DNA of 64,000 bases, taken from assembly GCA_025146135.1 (NCBI GenBank), contig CP102255.1:3100001-3164000 (forward strand). Direction: 5' to 3'. Of this stretch, positions 33,412 through 42,004 are shown piece after piece; position 1 is the stretch's first letter, and each line of letters opens with the position of its first letter. A model generated the notes under the pieces. That model had not been told where the DNA came from and made no database searches. It saw nothing but the letters and a program-made list of their open reading frames with translations. Position numbers and translations under genes: made by a program. The DNA comes from Anaerotruncus colihominis (GTDB taxonomy: Bacteria > Bacillota > Clostridia > Oscillospirales > Ruminococcaceae).

Positions 33412-33636
33412 TCACAGCAGTTTGACGAACAGGTCGAGCAGTCCTTTTGCAATCAGGTCCAGGCAGCCCACGAACACGGCGGCGATCACCACCATGACGA
33501 TGACGATGCCGGTATTGTTGACAATCTGCTTTTTGTCGGGCCAGACGACCTTTTTGGTTTCGCCCTTGATATCCTTGAAAAACTTCTTGGCGCGTGCGAT
33601 GAAACCGGGTTTTTTCTGTGCTGCGCTATCTGCCAT
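33412..33636 (-). CDS. secE: Preprotein translocase subunit SecE
   Basis: The 74-aa protein has a charged amphipathic stretch FKDIKGETKKVVWPDKKQIV followed by one membrane helix (NTGIVIVMVVIAAVFVGCLD). This is exactly the short SecE of Bacillota. It clamps SecY in the translocon. rpmG lies 21 nt upstream and nusG downstream. Confidence 0.96.
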   Translation of the reverse strand: MADSAAQKKPGFIARAKKFFKDIKGETKKVVWPDKKQIVNNTGIVIVMVVIAAVFVGCLDLIAKGLLDLFVKLL

Positions 33637-33657
33637 GGTAAAGCCCGCCTTTCATCA

Positions 33658-33807
33658 TCACTTTGTTTCCCTGTGAAGGGTGTGCTTGCGGCAGAACTTG
33701 CAGTATTTGTTCATCTCAAGTCTGTCGGGATCGTTTTTCTTGTTTTTCATCTTGTTGTAGTTGCGCTGTTTGCACTCCGTGCAGGCCAGAGTAATCTTCA
33801 CTCTCAT
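33658..33807 (-). CDS. rpmG: 50S ribosomal protein L33 (zinc form)
   Basis: This short 49-aa gene starts [18 protein letters not shown] and ends in HTLHRETK. Two CxxC pairs (CTEC, CKFC) show the zinc-binding form of L33. AGGAGG stands 9 nt before the ATG. It opens the rpmG-secE-nusG-rplK-rplA unit, as in many Bacillota. Confidence 0.96.
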   Translation of the reverse strand: MRVKITLACTECKQRNYNKMKNKKNDPDRLEMNKYCKFCRKHTLHRETK

Positions 33808-33908
33808 GTTATCGGCACCTCCTGATTATACCGGATTTTTTTGCCTCCCTCGTAAAGGAAACACATGGTTTTTGGACATAAAAAAATAACCCTTTTAGAG
33901 GTGTCCTT

Positions 33909-33937
33909 ATCATAGCACAGCCAGCCTGTCCCGTCAA
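33909..33937 (-). promoter_or_regulatory. Sigma-A promoter of rpmG-secE-nusG-rplKA
   Basis: TTGACG, 17-bp spacer ending in TGC (extended -10), TATGAT on the minus strand. A second TATAAT closer to rpmG lacks a good -35. Confidence 0.85.
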
Positions 33938-33991
33938 GGGGCAAAAGCGGCATTTTTTACCGATTTCACACGTTTTTTTACACGGCGCCCG

Positions 33992-34930
33992 CTACAGATA
34001 CCCCGCCGCGCCAAGCCCGAAAATCCACAGAAACATTGTCAGTACGGAAAACAGGGAGGTGAACACCACCAGATGCCCGGCCAGATCCGCGTCGGAGTCC
34101 ATCGACTGCGCCATGTTGAACGACGAGGCGGCCGTCGGCGCGATGAGCATGCTGACAAGGCCGACCAGCTCGACGCCGCGAAAGCCCGCCAGGATACAGA
34201 CCGGCAGCGCCAGCGCAGGAACGAGCGCAAGCCGGCAGACGACGGCCGCGGCGATCTGGCGCAGGTTGCCGCGCACAGCGCCGAAATTGAACAGGCCGCC
34301 CAGCACAATCAGCGTCAGCGGCGTGGCGCAGCGCGTCAGGTCGCGCACGGCCGATTCGACAAACCCGGGCAGGCGCACGCCGAACAGCAGCGTCGCCAGG
34401 GCGGCCGCCGCAGCGATAATATACGGATTGGCCGCGACGCTGCGCGCCAACGCTTTGAAGCGCACGCGGCCGCCGCGGAATATTTCAAGCACAATCACCG
34501 CCAGAACATTGTAAAACGGCACGACGGCGGCCACCAGAAGCGAAATCGGCCCGATGTTGCCCTCGCCGCACAGCGCCGTGCCGATCGCCGTGCCGAAGAT
34601 GACAAAGTTTGTGCGGCCGATCCCCTGAATCATCGCGCCGCGCCGTTTATCCGACTTTTCAAAGCGCGGGACCGTTAAAAACAGGATTCCCCAGATCGCC
34701 ATCTGGAGCAAAAACGCAAACCCGAGCAGACGCGGGTTGAATACATCCGCCACATCCGCCGTATAGATATTATAATAGAGGAGCAGCGACAAAAACACCT
34801 TAAAGCAGACGTTGTTGAGCCGCTCGAGCGCCCCGCGGTCCAGAAGGCCCCCTATGCGCAGCAGGCAGCCGAGCGCCAGCATCAGAAACATCGGAGCCAC
34901 CACGTTGACCGCCGTTTGCAGGCTTTGCAT
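33992..34930 (-). CDS. AEC-family (auxin efflux carrier-like) transporter
   Basis: A 312-aa membrane protein with about ten hydrophobic segments arranged as two repeats. The N-terminus MQSLQTAVNVVAPMFLMLALGCLLR and the GRTNFVIFGTAIGTALCGEG region fit the AEC family. Such carriers move small organic acids such as malate or malonate; specificity cannot be read. It is monocistronic with its own promoter, opposite in orientation to ddl and behind the ribosomal promoter region. Confidence 0.88.
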   Translation of the reverse strand: MQSLQTAVNVVAPMFLMLALGCLLRIGGLLDRGALERLNNVCFKVFLSLLLYYNIYTADVADVFNPRLLGFAFLLQMAIWGILFLTVPRFEKSDKRRGAMIQGIGRTNFVIFGTAIGTALCGEGNIGPISLLVAAVVPFYNVLAVIVLEIFRGGRVRFKALARSVAANPYIIAAAAALATLLFGVRLPGFVESAVRDLTRCATPLTLIVLGGLFNFGAVRGNLRQIAAAVVCRLALVPALALPVCILAGFRGVELVGLVSMLIAPTAASSFNMAQSMDSDADLAGHLVVFTSLFSVLTMFLWIFGLGAAGYL

Positions 34931-34960
34931 GCTTCCCGCCCCCCAGACCTTGTTTTCTCC

Positions 34961-34989
34961 ATAGTACCCGGGCGCGCGGACAAAGTCAA
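34961..34989 (-). promoter_or_regulatory. Sigma-A promoter of the AEC transporter
   Basis: TTGACT, 17-bp GC-rich spacer, TACTAT on the minus strand, 30 bp before the start. Confidence 0.78.
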
Positions 34990-35056
34990 GCTGTGCGTTT
35001 GTGATTTTCGATCATTTTCGCAGGCATGACCGTTGAAATCCATACAGGTTTCCTCA

Positions 35057-35085
35057 TTGCGGACTATCGGCGATTGTGCTAGAAT
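35057..35085 (+). promoter_or_regulatory. Sigma-A promoter of ddl
   Basis: TTGCGG, 17-bp spacer ending in TGC, TAGAAT. Confidence 0.72.
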
Positions 35086-35173
35086 ATAATTTGATTAATT
35101 ATGAAATAAAAAACGCGTCTGCACTGGCGGGCGTCCCGGAGGGCATCCGGGAGACGAATGCGGAGGGATTTTC

Positions 35174-36247
35174 TTGGGCAAAAAAACAGTGGCGGTTTTG
35201 TTCGGGTCCATTTCAAGCGAATATGAGGTTTCGCTGCGTTCAGCCGCTTCCGTGCTGCGCAACATCCCGCGCGACCGCTACGACGTTGTGATGCTCGGCA
35301 TTACAAAGGACGGGCGTTGGTTCGAATACGCCGGTTCCATCGACGATATCGAATCGGACCGCTGGCTGCAAAACGGTCCGGTCACGCCGGCTTTTATCAG
35401 CCCGGACCGCGGGGCCGGCGGAATCCTGCGCCTTTTGCCCGATGGGCCGCAACCCGTCGCCGTTGACGCTGTGTTCCCCGTGCTGCACGGCGAGCACAGC
35501 GAGGACGGCGCCATCCAGGGGCTGCTTGAGATGGCGGGGCTTGCCTATGTCGGCTGCGGTGTGCTCGCCTCGGCCGCCTGTATGGACAAGGCGGTCACGC
35601 ATACCATCCTGGAAGCCGCCGGCATTGAAATGACGCCCTATACGGTTTTGACGCGCGGCGCGCTCGCGCATTTTGACGAGACGGAGCGTATGCTCGCTGC
35701 AAAACACGGCTATCCGATGTTTATCAAGCCGGCCAACACCGGTTCCTCTGTCGGCGTGGGTAAGGCGAAGGACGCCGGCGGGCTGTGCGCGGCGCTTTCG
35801 GAGGCGTTTCGCTTTGACCGCAAGGTGATTGCCGAGACGGCTGTCGTTGGCGATGAGCTGGAATGCGCCGTGCTCGGCAACTTCGACCGCGCCGAAGCGT
35901 CCTGTGTCGGAGAGATTGTGCCGCGCCATGAGTTTTATGATTACAGCGGCAAGTACCTCGACGATTCGACCGATCTGTATATCCCGGCGCGCATCTCCGG
36001 CGAGGCGTCCGAGCGCATCCGGCAGACGGCTGTGCGCGCCTTCGCGGCGATGGGCTGCACCGGCCTTTCGCGCGTCGATTTCTTTTTGACGCGCGAGGGA
36101 CGTGTCGTGCTCAATGAGATCAACACGCTGCCGGGATTCACATCGATCTCCATGTATCCAAAGCTGTTCGAAGCCGTGGGCCTGCCTTATCCGGAGCTGA
36201 TCTCCCGGCTGATCGAGCTGGCGTTTGAAAAGCATACAGACATTTGA
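35174..36247 (+). CDS. ddl: D-alanine--D-alanine ligase
   Basis: Ddl joins two D-alanines for the peptidoglycan stem. The 357-aa ATP-grasp protein has the N-terminal FGSISSEYEVSLRSA, the HGEHSEDGAIQGLLEMAG loop, the KPANTGSSVGVGK ATP site, and the C-terminal VVLNEINTLPGFTSISMYPK with the metal ligands. The omega-loop reads YDYSGKYLDD. The start is TTG with GGAGGG 8 nt upstream. A D-Ala-D-Ser ligase of VanG type is a less likely alternative; no other van genes are present. murI follows after a repeat element. Confidence 0.93.
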   Translation: MGKKTVAVLFGSISSEYEVSLRSAASVLRNIPRDRYDVVMLGITKDGRWFEYAGSIDDIESDRWLQNGPVTPAFISPDRGAGGILRLLPDGPQPVAVDAVFPVLHGEHSEDGAIQGLLEMAGLAYVGCGVLASAACMDKAVTHTILEAAGIEMTPYTVLTRGALAHFDETERMLAAKHGYPMFIKPANTGSSVGVGKAKDAGGLCAALSEAFRFDRKVIAETAVVGDELECAVLGNFDRAEASCVGEIVPRHEFYDYSGKYLDDSTDLYIPARISGEASERIRQTAVRAFAAMGCTGLSRVDFFLTREGRVVLNEINTLPGFTSISMYPKLFEAVGLPYPELISRLIELAFEKHTDI

Positions 36248-36285
36248 TTCGTCAAGCCGGCATTGACGTGTCGCCGCGCGTCCTG

Positions 36286-36436
36286 TTCAGAACCTGTATT
36301 CACAGCCGGAGGATGCTGGACGGGCGAGAGATTTTGTAACCGATCAAGGCCAATTTTTCAAATAGCCCCTAACGTGGAACGGGGCAAAAGGCCCGCCTGG
36401 ATAGCGTTTGGCGGCTGCAAATACAGGCTCTTAAAA
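36286..36436. repeat. Family B MITE-like element, copy 2
   Basis: The left end AGAACCTGTATTCACAGCC is matched by the inverse of GGCTGCAAATACAGGCTCT at the right, 150 bp apart. Inside are GGATGCTGGACGGGCG (shared with copy 1) and TTTTTCAAATAGCCCCTAAC, an end resembling that of the 3.1-kb palindrome. The right end adjoins the murI ribosome-binding site. Confidence 0.8.
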
Positions 36437-36452
36437 GGAAAGGGGTGCCATT

Positions 36453-37262
36453 ATGGATCAACGCGCCATCGGCGTCTTTGACTCGGGGCTTGGCGGGCTG
36501 ACCACCGTCCGTGAGCTGCGCCGGCTTCTGCCGGAGGAGCACATCATCTATTTCGGCGATACCGGGCGCGTGCCGTATGGCAGCCGCGGACGCGAAATTA
36601 TCCGCAAATACGCGGTGCAGGACATCCGTTTCCTGCGCCGGTTTGATGTAAAAATCATCATCGCGGCGTGCGGCACGGTCAGTTCCGTTATCACGCCTGA
36701 AATCGTGGAATCGGCCGGGGTCCCCTTTTCCGGCGTCGTGCTGCCGGCCGCGCAGGCAGCGTGCGCCGCCTCCACCAACGGACGCATCGGCGTCATCGGC
36801 ACGGCCGCGACGCTGCGCTCCGGCGCCTATGGACGGGCCATCCGCGGCATCCGTCCGGACGCGCACACCTTCGGCAACGCCTGCCCGCTGTTTGTACCGC
36901 TTGTGGAAAACGGCTTTATCCAGCCGGACAATGAGATCACCATCAAGGTCGCGCAGACCTATCTTCAGCCGATGATTGAAAACGAGGTCGACACGCTGAT
37001 CCTCGGCTGTACGCATTATCCGCTGATCCGCCCCGTCATCGACCGCCTGCTCCGCTCACGCGTCACGCTCATCGATTCCGGCGCGCAGGTGGCGCGGTGG
37101 GCGCAAACGCTGCTCACGCGCGAGGACATGCTTGGCGCTGGAAACGGCGGCGCGGAATATTATGTCAGCGATTCGCCGGAGATGTTTATCGAAACGGCGG
37201 GGATTTTTCTCGGGGAGGATGTTCACGGCAATGTCACGCAAATCGACCTTGACACGCTCTGA
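36453..37262 (+). CDS. murI: Glutamate racemase
   Basis: MurI supplies D-glutamate for peptidoglycan. The 269-aa product has GVFDSGLGGLTTVREL at the N-terminus, GDTGRVPYG, and the two catalytic cysteines Cys73 (AACGTVSS) and Cys186 (GCTHYP). The first motif usually reads ACNT; here Asn is Gly, a change I believe occurs in some relatives. AAAGGGG precedes the ATG. It follows ddl, so two D-amino-acid steps of wall synthesis are side by side. Confidence 0.95.
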   Translation: MDQRAIGVFDSGLGGLTTVRELRRLLPEEHIIYFGDTGRVPYGSRGREIIRKYAVQDIRFLRRFDVKIIIAACGTVSSVITPEIVESAGVPFSGVVLPAAQAACAASTNGRIGVIGTAATLRSGAYGRAIRGIRPDAHTFGNACPLFVPLVENGFIQPDNEITIKVAQTYLQPMIENEVDTLILGCTHYPLIRPVIDRLLRSRVTLIDSGAQVARWAQTLLTREDMLGAGNGGAEYYVSDSPEMFIETAGIFLGEDVHGNVTQIDLDTL

Positions 37263-37353
37263 CCGCCTTTTGGAGCCTGTCCGGACCGTGCGCCGGCGCA
37301 AAAGCGCGGCATGCACGCAGAACGCGCCGACGCGCGGGAAAAGGATGTTATTT

Positions 37354-37782
37354 ATGAAAAAGGACGTTATCATCGAGATCCGGGGCGTCTACCGGCAGGA
37401 GGGCGACGAGGACGAGATCGAGCTGTTTACAACCGGTTCCTATTATAAGCGAAACGGCAATTATTTTATCGCTTATGACGAATCGGAGGCGACCGGCTTC
37501 GAAGGCACGCGCACGCTTTTAAAGGTGGAAAGCAACGACCGTGTGACGCTTTCGCGCAGCGGCGCGTCCAAAAGCCAGCTCATCATTGAGCGCGGCGTGC
37601 GCCATCAGTGTCATTACGACACCGGTTACGGCGCTATGACCATCGGCGTTTCAGGCGACCGCATCGTTTCGCATCTCGACGACAACGGCGGCAGGCTTGA
37701 ATTTGCCTATTCCCTTGACGTCAACACGCTGCTTGCGAGTGAAAACGCCGTCTATATCAATGTGCGCGAGCAGCCGCAGTAA
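37354..37782 (+). CDS. DUF1934 (YwiB-like) protein
   Basis: A 142-aa beta-rich protein of the DUF1934/YwiB family. The start MKKDVIIEIRGVYRQEGDEDEIEL and the end VYINVREQPQ are family-like, and the middle carries the usual SQLIIERGVRHQCHYDT stretch. It is soluble, of unknown function, and commonly sits directly before argS, as here. AAGGA precedes the ATG. The TAA stop overlaps the left end of a family B element. Confidence 0.88.
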   Translation: MKKDVIIEIRGVYRQEGDEDEIELFTTGSYYKRNGNYFIAYDESEATGFEGTRTLLKVESNDRVTLSRSGASKSQLIIERGVRHQCHYDTGYGAMTIGVSGDRIVSHLDDNGGRLEFAYSLDVNTLLASENAVYINVREQPQ

Positions 37783-37937
37783 GAACCTGTATTCACAGCC
37801 GTTGAATACCGCCCAGGCGGGTCTTTTGTCCCCCTGTGGTAAATTTTCTTGCCGGGCGACAGCCCGACTGCAAAAATTTGCCTTGGCCTGGCCCCCCTCA
37901 TCTGTCCGGCATCCTTCGGCTGTAATGCAGGTTCCAA
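37781..37937. repeat. Family B MITE-like element, copy 3
   Basis: AAGAACCTGTATTCACAGCC at the left is mirrored by GGCTGTAATGCAGGTTCCAA at the right, 157 bp apart. Its first bases supply the TAA stop of the DUF1934 gene. The interior is different from copies 1 and 2 apart from GC-rich blocks. Confidence 0.78.
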
Positions 37938-37985
37938 GCGCATTTTTTCAGAAAACAGAAATTTCCAGAACAGGATGTGTAATAC

Positions 37986-39680
37986 ATGACTAATCCGGTT
38001 TCCCAGGCAAAACAAGATATCGCGGTCCTGCTTGACGGCGCGCTTGAGCGCGCCGTCGAATCGGGCGCCCTGCCGGCCGCGTCCGAACTGCCCGATTTTG
38101 TCGTCGAGATCCCGGCGGACACGTCGCACGGGGACTTTGCCTCCAACATTGCCATGGCGTGCGCGCGCCCGTTCAAATGCGCGCCGCGCAAAATCGCCGA
38201 GGCCATCTGCGCCGCCCTCGACCTGACCGGCACCGTTTTTGAGCGCGTTGAGATCGCTGGGCCGGGCTTCATCAACTTCTTTTTAAGCCCCCGCTGGTTC
38301 GCTGACGTTGTGAAAAGTGTGCTCTCGGCCGGCGCGGACTATGGCCGCACGGACTACGGGCGCGGCGAAAAGGTGCAGGTCGAGTTCGTATCGGCCAATC
38401 CGACCGGCCCGATGCATATGGGCAACGCGCGCGGCGGCGCGCTTGGCGACTGCCTGGCTGCCGCGCTCGACTGGTCGGGGCATAATGTAACGCGTGAATT
38501 CTACGTCAATGACGCTGGCAATCAGATTGAAAAGTTCGGCTGCTCGCTGGAGGCCCGCTACTTACAGATTTTTAAGGGCGAGGACGCCGTCGCCTTCCCG
38601 GAGGACGGCTATCACGGCGACGATATCCGCGAACGCGCGCAGCAGTTCGCCGACCAGTTCGGCGACCGCTTCGTCGAGTCCGATTCAGCCGCGCGCAGGC
38701 AGGCGCTCGTCGATTTCGCGCTTCCGCGCAACATTGAAAAGCTCAAGGCGGACCTGGAACGCTACCGCATCCATTACGACGTGTGGTTTCGCGAAAGCGA
38801 GCTGCACCACGGCGCGATTGACGAGGCGATCCGTGTGCTCACCGCGCGCGGCATGACCTATGAGCAGGACGGCGCGCTTTGGTACCGCGCCACTGAAAAC
38901 GGCGGCGAAAAGGATGAGGTGCTCGTGCGCGCCAACGGCTTTCCGACGTATTTCGCGGCCGATATCGCCTATCATTATAATAAGTTTGCCGTGCGAGGCT
39001 TTGAGCGCGTCATCAATGTTTGGGGCGCCGACCACCACGGCCATGTGGCGCGGCTCAAGGGCGCGATGGACGCCATTGGTCTGAACGGGGACAGGCTTGA
39101 CATTGTGCTCATGCAGTTTGTGCGCCTGATGCAGGACGGCAAGCCCGTCAAGATGTCCAAACGCACAGGCAAGGCGATTTCACTCACCGATCTGATCGAA
39201 GAAGTGCCCGTCGACGCGGCGCGTTTCCTCTTTAACATGCGCGAACCCAATTCGATGGTCGACTTTGACCTGGATCTTGCGGTCGAACAGTCGATGCAGA
39301 ACCCGGTCTACTATGTCCAGTATGCGCATGCGCGCATCTGCTCGCTGCTTAAAAAGCTGGAGGACGAGGGCGTCGCGCCGCGGGCCTGTACGTATGACGA
39401 GCTGTGCGCCCTGCGCGCGCCCGAGGAAATCGAGCTGATCCGCACGCTGGCGCGTTTCCCGCAGGAAATTATTGATTCTGTGCGTGGTTACGATCCGGCG
39501 CGCCTGACAAAATACGCCACCGATCTGGCGACCGTGTTCCATAAGCATTATACAGTTCACCGCGTGCGCGGCGAAGCGGAACCGCTGATGCAGGCGCGGC
39601 TGAACCTCTATCTGGCAACGCGCACTGTGATCGCAAATGTTCTGGGGATGCTCAAGATCACTGTTCCCGAGAGCATGTAA
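37986..39680 (+). CDS. argS: Arginyl-tRNA synthetase
   Basis: This class I synthetase charges tRNA-Arg. The 564-aa product has an N-terminal additional domain, the HIGH equivalent HMGN (ANPTGPMHMGNARGGALGD), KMSKR at the expected place (GKPVKMSKRTGKAISL), and the C-terminal anticodon-binding helical domain ending LGMLKITVPESM. The length is typical. It follows DUF1934, the usual neighbour. Confidence 0.98.
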   Translation: MTNPVSQAKQDIAVLLDGALERAVESGALPAASELPDFVVEIPADTSHGDFASNIAMACARPFKCAPRKIAEAICAALDLTGTVFERVEIAGPGFINFFLSPRWFADVVKSVLSAGADYGRTDYGRGEKVQVEFVSANPTGPMHMGNARGGALGDCLAAALDWSGHNVTREFYVNDAGNQIEKFGCSLEARYLQIFKGEDAVAFPEDGYHGDDIRERAQQFADQFGDRFVESDSAARRQALVDFALPRNIEKLKADLERYRIHYDVWFRESELHHGAIDEAIRVLTARGMTYEQDGALWYRATENGGEKDEVLVRANGFPTYFAADIAYHYNKFAVRGFERVINVWGADHHGHVARLKGAMDAIGLNGDRLDIVLMQFVRLMQDGKPVKMSKRTGKAISLTDLIEEVPVDAARFLFNMREPNSMVDFDLDLAVEQSMQNPVYYVQYAHARICSLLKKLEDEGVAPRACTYDELCALRAPEEIELIRTLARFPQEIIDSVRGYDPARLTKYATDLATVFHKHYTVHRVRGEAEPLMQARLNLYLATRTVIANVLGMLKITVPESM

Positions 39681-39725
39681 CAACAACGGACCCCGCATCC
39701 GAGGGGCTGTTTGGGAGGACTGACT

Positions 39726-40946
39726 ATGACGACAGATCAAAACGGACGATTACGCCTGCCGCTGTTGCTTGACGGGGCGACAGGCACGGAGTATATGAAG
39801 GCGGGGCTGCCGTCGGGCGTCTGCGTTGAACAGTGGGCCGCCGAGCATCCCGACGTTGTGGCGCGCGTGGCGCGCGGCTACGCGGACGCGGGCAGCGACA
39901 TCGTCTACGCGCCGACGTTCCTGGCCAATGCCGGCAATCTGAAAAATTACGGCCTCAGCGAGCAGGTGATCCCGCTCAACAGAAAGATTGTATCCACTGT
40001 TAAGCAGGCGCTCGCCGGCCGGGATGTGCTGGTAGCCGGCGACATGTCCACAACGGGCCTGATGTGCGAGCCGTTCGGTGAAACAGAATTTGTCCATCTG
40101 ATCGGCATTTACGCCGAACAGGCGTCGGCGCTGGCCGACGCAGGAGCCGAACTGCTTGTGATCGAGACGATGAGCGCGCTTTCTGAATGCCGCGCGGCGG
40201 TCATCGCGGCGCGGCAGACAGGGCTTCCTGTCTTTTTGACCATGACCGTCGATGCCGAGGGGCGCACCATGTGGGGCGACGATGTGCTCGCTTCAATGAT
40301 CGTTTTGCAGGACATGGGGATCAGCGCGTTTGGGCTGAACTGTTCACAAGGGCCGGACGATATGGTCCCGCTGTTTGAGCGCATCGCGCCATATGCAAAG
40401 CTGCCGCTGATCGCAAAGCCGAATGCTGGCGAGCCGCCGCTTTCTCCGGTGCAGTTCTGCGACAAATGCGCGCGCCTGATGCGGCGCGGCGTCAAAATTA
40501 TCGGCGGTTGCTGCGGGACAACGCCTGAATACGTCTCTGCGCTGCGCCATATGATTGACAGCTTTGACATTGGCCGCGTAAACATCGCGCCCGCCGGCTA
40601 TGATATTCTGGCCGCGGGACGCAATGTTTACTATCTTGACAACGATCTGGAATATTCCAAACCGATCGCCTGTGAGATCGACATGGCCGATGCGCTGCTT
40701 GAGGCTTCGCATGAGAGCTGCGACGCGGTGCTGATCCATCTTGATACGCCGGACGACGGATACCGTTTCTCGCTCAACGCGCATATGGTCGATATGCCGG
40801 TTGCGTTTGAATCGGAGTCGCTGGAGGCGCTTGACGCCGCGCTGCTGCATTACAACGGCAAGGCGCTCGTCGTTTCCACCTCGTGCGAGCTTGAGCGCGA
40901 GGTGCTTGAGGAGGTAGCGGCGCGTTACGGCGCTGTCGTGCTGTAA
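39726..40946 (+). CDS. Homocysteine S-methyltransferase family protein
   Basis: The 406-aa protein has the zinc-dependent homocysteine methyltransferase barrel: DGATGTEYMKAG at the start, and the zinc cysteines in GLNCSQGP and GGCCGTTP. About 110 further residues do not resemble the pterin or cobalamin modules of full MetH. It probably methylates homocysteine to methionine, either with a methyl donor of its own or together with separate modules not in this window. GGGAGGACTGACT precedes the ATG. It follows argS after 45 nt. Confidence 0.87.
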   Translation: MTTDQNGRLRLPLLLDGATGTEYMKAGLPSGVCVEQWAAEHPDVVARVARGYADAGSDIVYAPTFLANAGNLKNYGLSEQVIPLNRKIVSTVKQALAGRDVLVAGDMSTTGLMCEPFGETEFVHLIGIYAEQASALADAGAELLVIETMSALSECRAAVIAARQTGLPVFLTMTVDAEGRTMWGDDVLASMIVLQDMGISAFGLNCSQGPDDMVPLFERIAPYAKLPLIAKPNAGEPPLSPVQFCDKCARLMRRGVKIIGGCCGTTPEYVSALRHMIDSFDIGRVNIAPAGYDILAAGRNVYYLDNDLEYSKPIACEIDMADALLEASHESCDAVLIHLDTPDDGYRFSLNAHMVDMPVAFESESLEALDAALLHYNGKALVVSTSCELEREVLEEVAARYGAVVL

Positions 40947-40988
40947 GTTTTATCGGGACTGATTACCAAATATAAGGAGGACGGCAAA

Positions 40989-41612
40989 ATGGATTTACAA
41001 GCATTTTTCAAGATGTCTTATGGCCTTTATGTTTTAAGCGCCGCGTTTGACGGCAAGCAGAACGGCTGCATTGTCAATACGGTCACACAGGTGACCGCCG
41101 AGCCGCCGAAGGCTACGGTCGCCGTTTCCAAGCAGAATCTGACGACCGAACTAATCGAACAATCGGGATTTTTCAACGCTGTCCCGCTGACGGAAAAGGC
41201 GACCATGGATCTGATCGGGCGCTTTGGCTTTCGCAGCGGCCGCGAGGAGGACAAGTTTTCCGGCCTGGAGCACGGCGTGGACGCGCACGGCGTCTGGTAT
41301 CCGACGCAGAACGCCGCGGCGATGTTCTCGTTTAAAGTGATCGGCAAGCTCGACCTCGATACGCATGTGCTGTTCGTCGGAAAGGCCGTCGAGGCCGTCA
41401 AGCTGTCCGACGATCCGGTCATGACTTACGACTATTACCACCGCGTCAAAAAGGGCGAGACGCCTCCGAACGCGCCGTCCTACAAAAAGCCGGAACAGAA
41501 AACCGGTTGGCGCTGCAAGATCTGCGGCTACGTCTATGAGGGCGAGGAGTTGCCCCCGGATTACATCTGCCCGATCTGCAAAAAGCCCGCTTCTTTCTTC
41601 GAAAAGCTTTAG
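40989..41612 (+). CDS. Flavin reductase-rubredoxin fusion (Hrb-type)
   Basis: A 207-aa two-domain protein. Residues 1-150 are an FMN-binding flavin-reductase-like domain (FKMSYGLYVLSAAFDGKQNG). The last ~40 residues are a rubredoxin with CKICGYVYEG and CPICKKPASFF providing the four Fe ligands. High-molecular-weight rubredoxins of this type pass electrons to flavodiiron proteins for O2 or NO removal in anaerobes. AAGGAGG precedes the ATG. The TAG stop lies in family A repeat sequence (GAAAAGCTTTAGCCGGCTGC). Confidence 0.94.
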   Translation: MDLQAFFKMSYGLYVLSAAFDGKQNGCIVNTVTQVTAEPPKATVAVSKQNLTTELIEQSGFFNAVPLTEKATMDLIGRFGFRSGREEDKFSGLEHGVDAHGVWYPTQNAAAMFSFKVIGKLDLDTHVLFVGKAVEAVKLSDDPVMTYDYYHRVKKGETPPNAPSYKKPEQKTGWRCKICGYVYEGEELPPDYICPICKKPASFFEKL

Positions 41613-41941
41613 CCGGCTGCGCTCCAGCCTTTTTGAAAAAAGGCCTCGGCGAAAAACTTTAATCGGCTGCGCCGCGAACAGAAGGCTTGGCGCATCGCAG
41701 TCAAAAGTTTTCGCCCGCCTTTTTTAAAAGGCGGCGGGTGAGAAAAAAGGCAAGACCCTCGTGGGTCTTGCCTTTTTTCGAGGGCAGCGCCCTTTTCCCC
41801 AGGCCGCAGCCCTCATAAAAGCGCGGCCCACAGGCCGCAAGAGCCTGTTCAGACGCAGGGCCTTGCGGCAGCAGGAGGCGTGACAGACGCCGCGCGGCTG
41901 GCGCGCCTCCTGCCGCCCCGCGTCTCCGAAAGAAACGCCGC
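41599..41941 (+). repeat. Composite structured repeat, copy 1
   Basis: In order it has a family A hairpin (GCCTTTTTGAAAAAAGGC), the CGGCTGCGCCGCGAAC box, and a GCCTTTT/AAAAGGC stem. Stem S1 is 16 bp (AAAAAAGGCAAGACCC, loop TCGT; 41743-41778). Next come a CGAGGGCAGCGCCC block and a GGCCGC/GCGGCC stem. Stem S2 (41865-41916) consists of GCGGCAG..GGAGGCG and CGCCTCCTGCCGC around the loop TGACAGACGCC-GCGC-GGCTGG. Copy 2 is behind ppdK. S1 can also terminate transcription of the Hrb gene. Confidence 0.85.
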
Positions 41942-42004
41942 GCAGAACCCGGCCGGCCCATCCGAATGGATGGGCCGGCCTTGTTAAACCCCGCACGTCC
42001 GCAA

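Noticed and set aside
35174-36247. VanG-type resistance ligase
   Set aside because: No vanT, vanXY, vanS or vanR nearby; it lies beside murI and fits housekeeping ddl.
41701-42000. Integron attC array
   Set aside because: Variable stems with conserved loops recall attC, but there is no integrase or cassette genes, and the loop lacks the expected R-box/L-box core.
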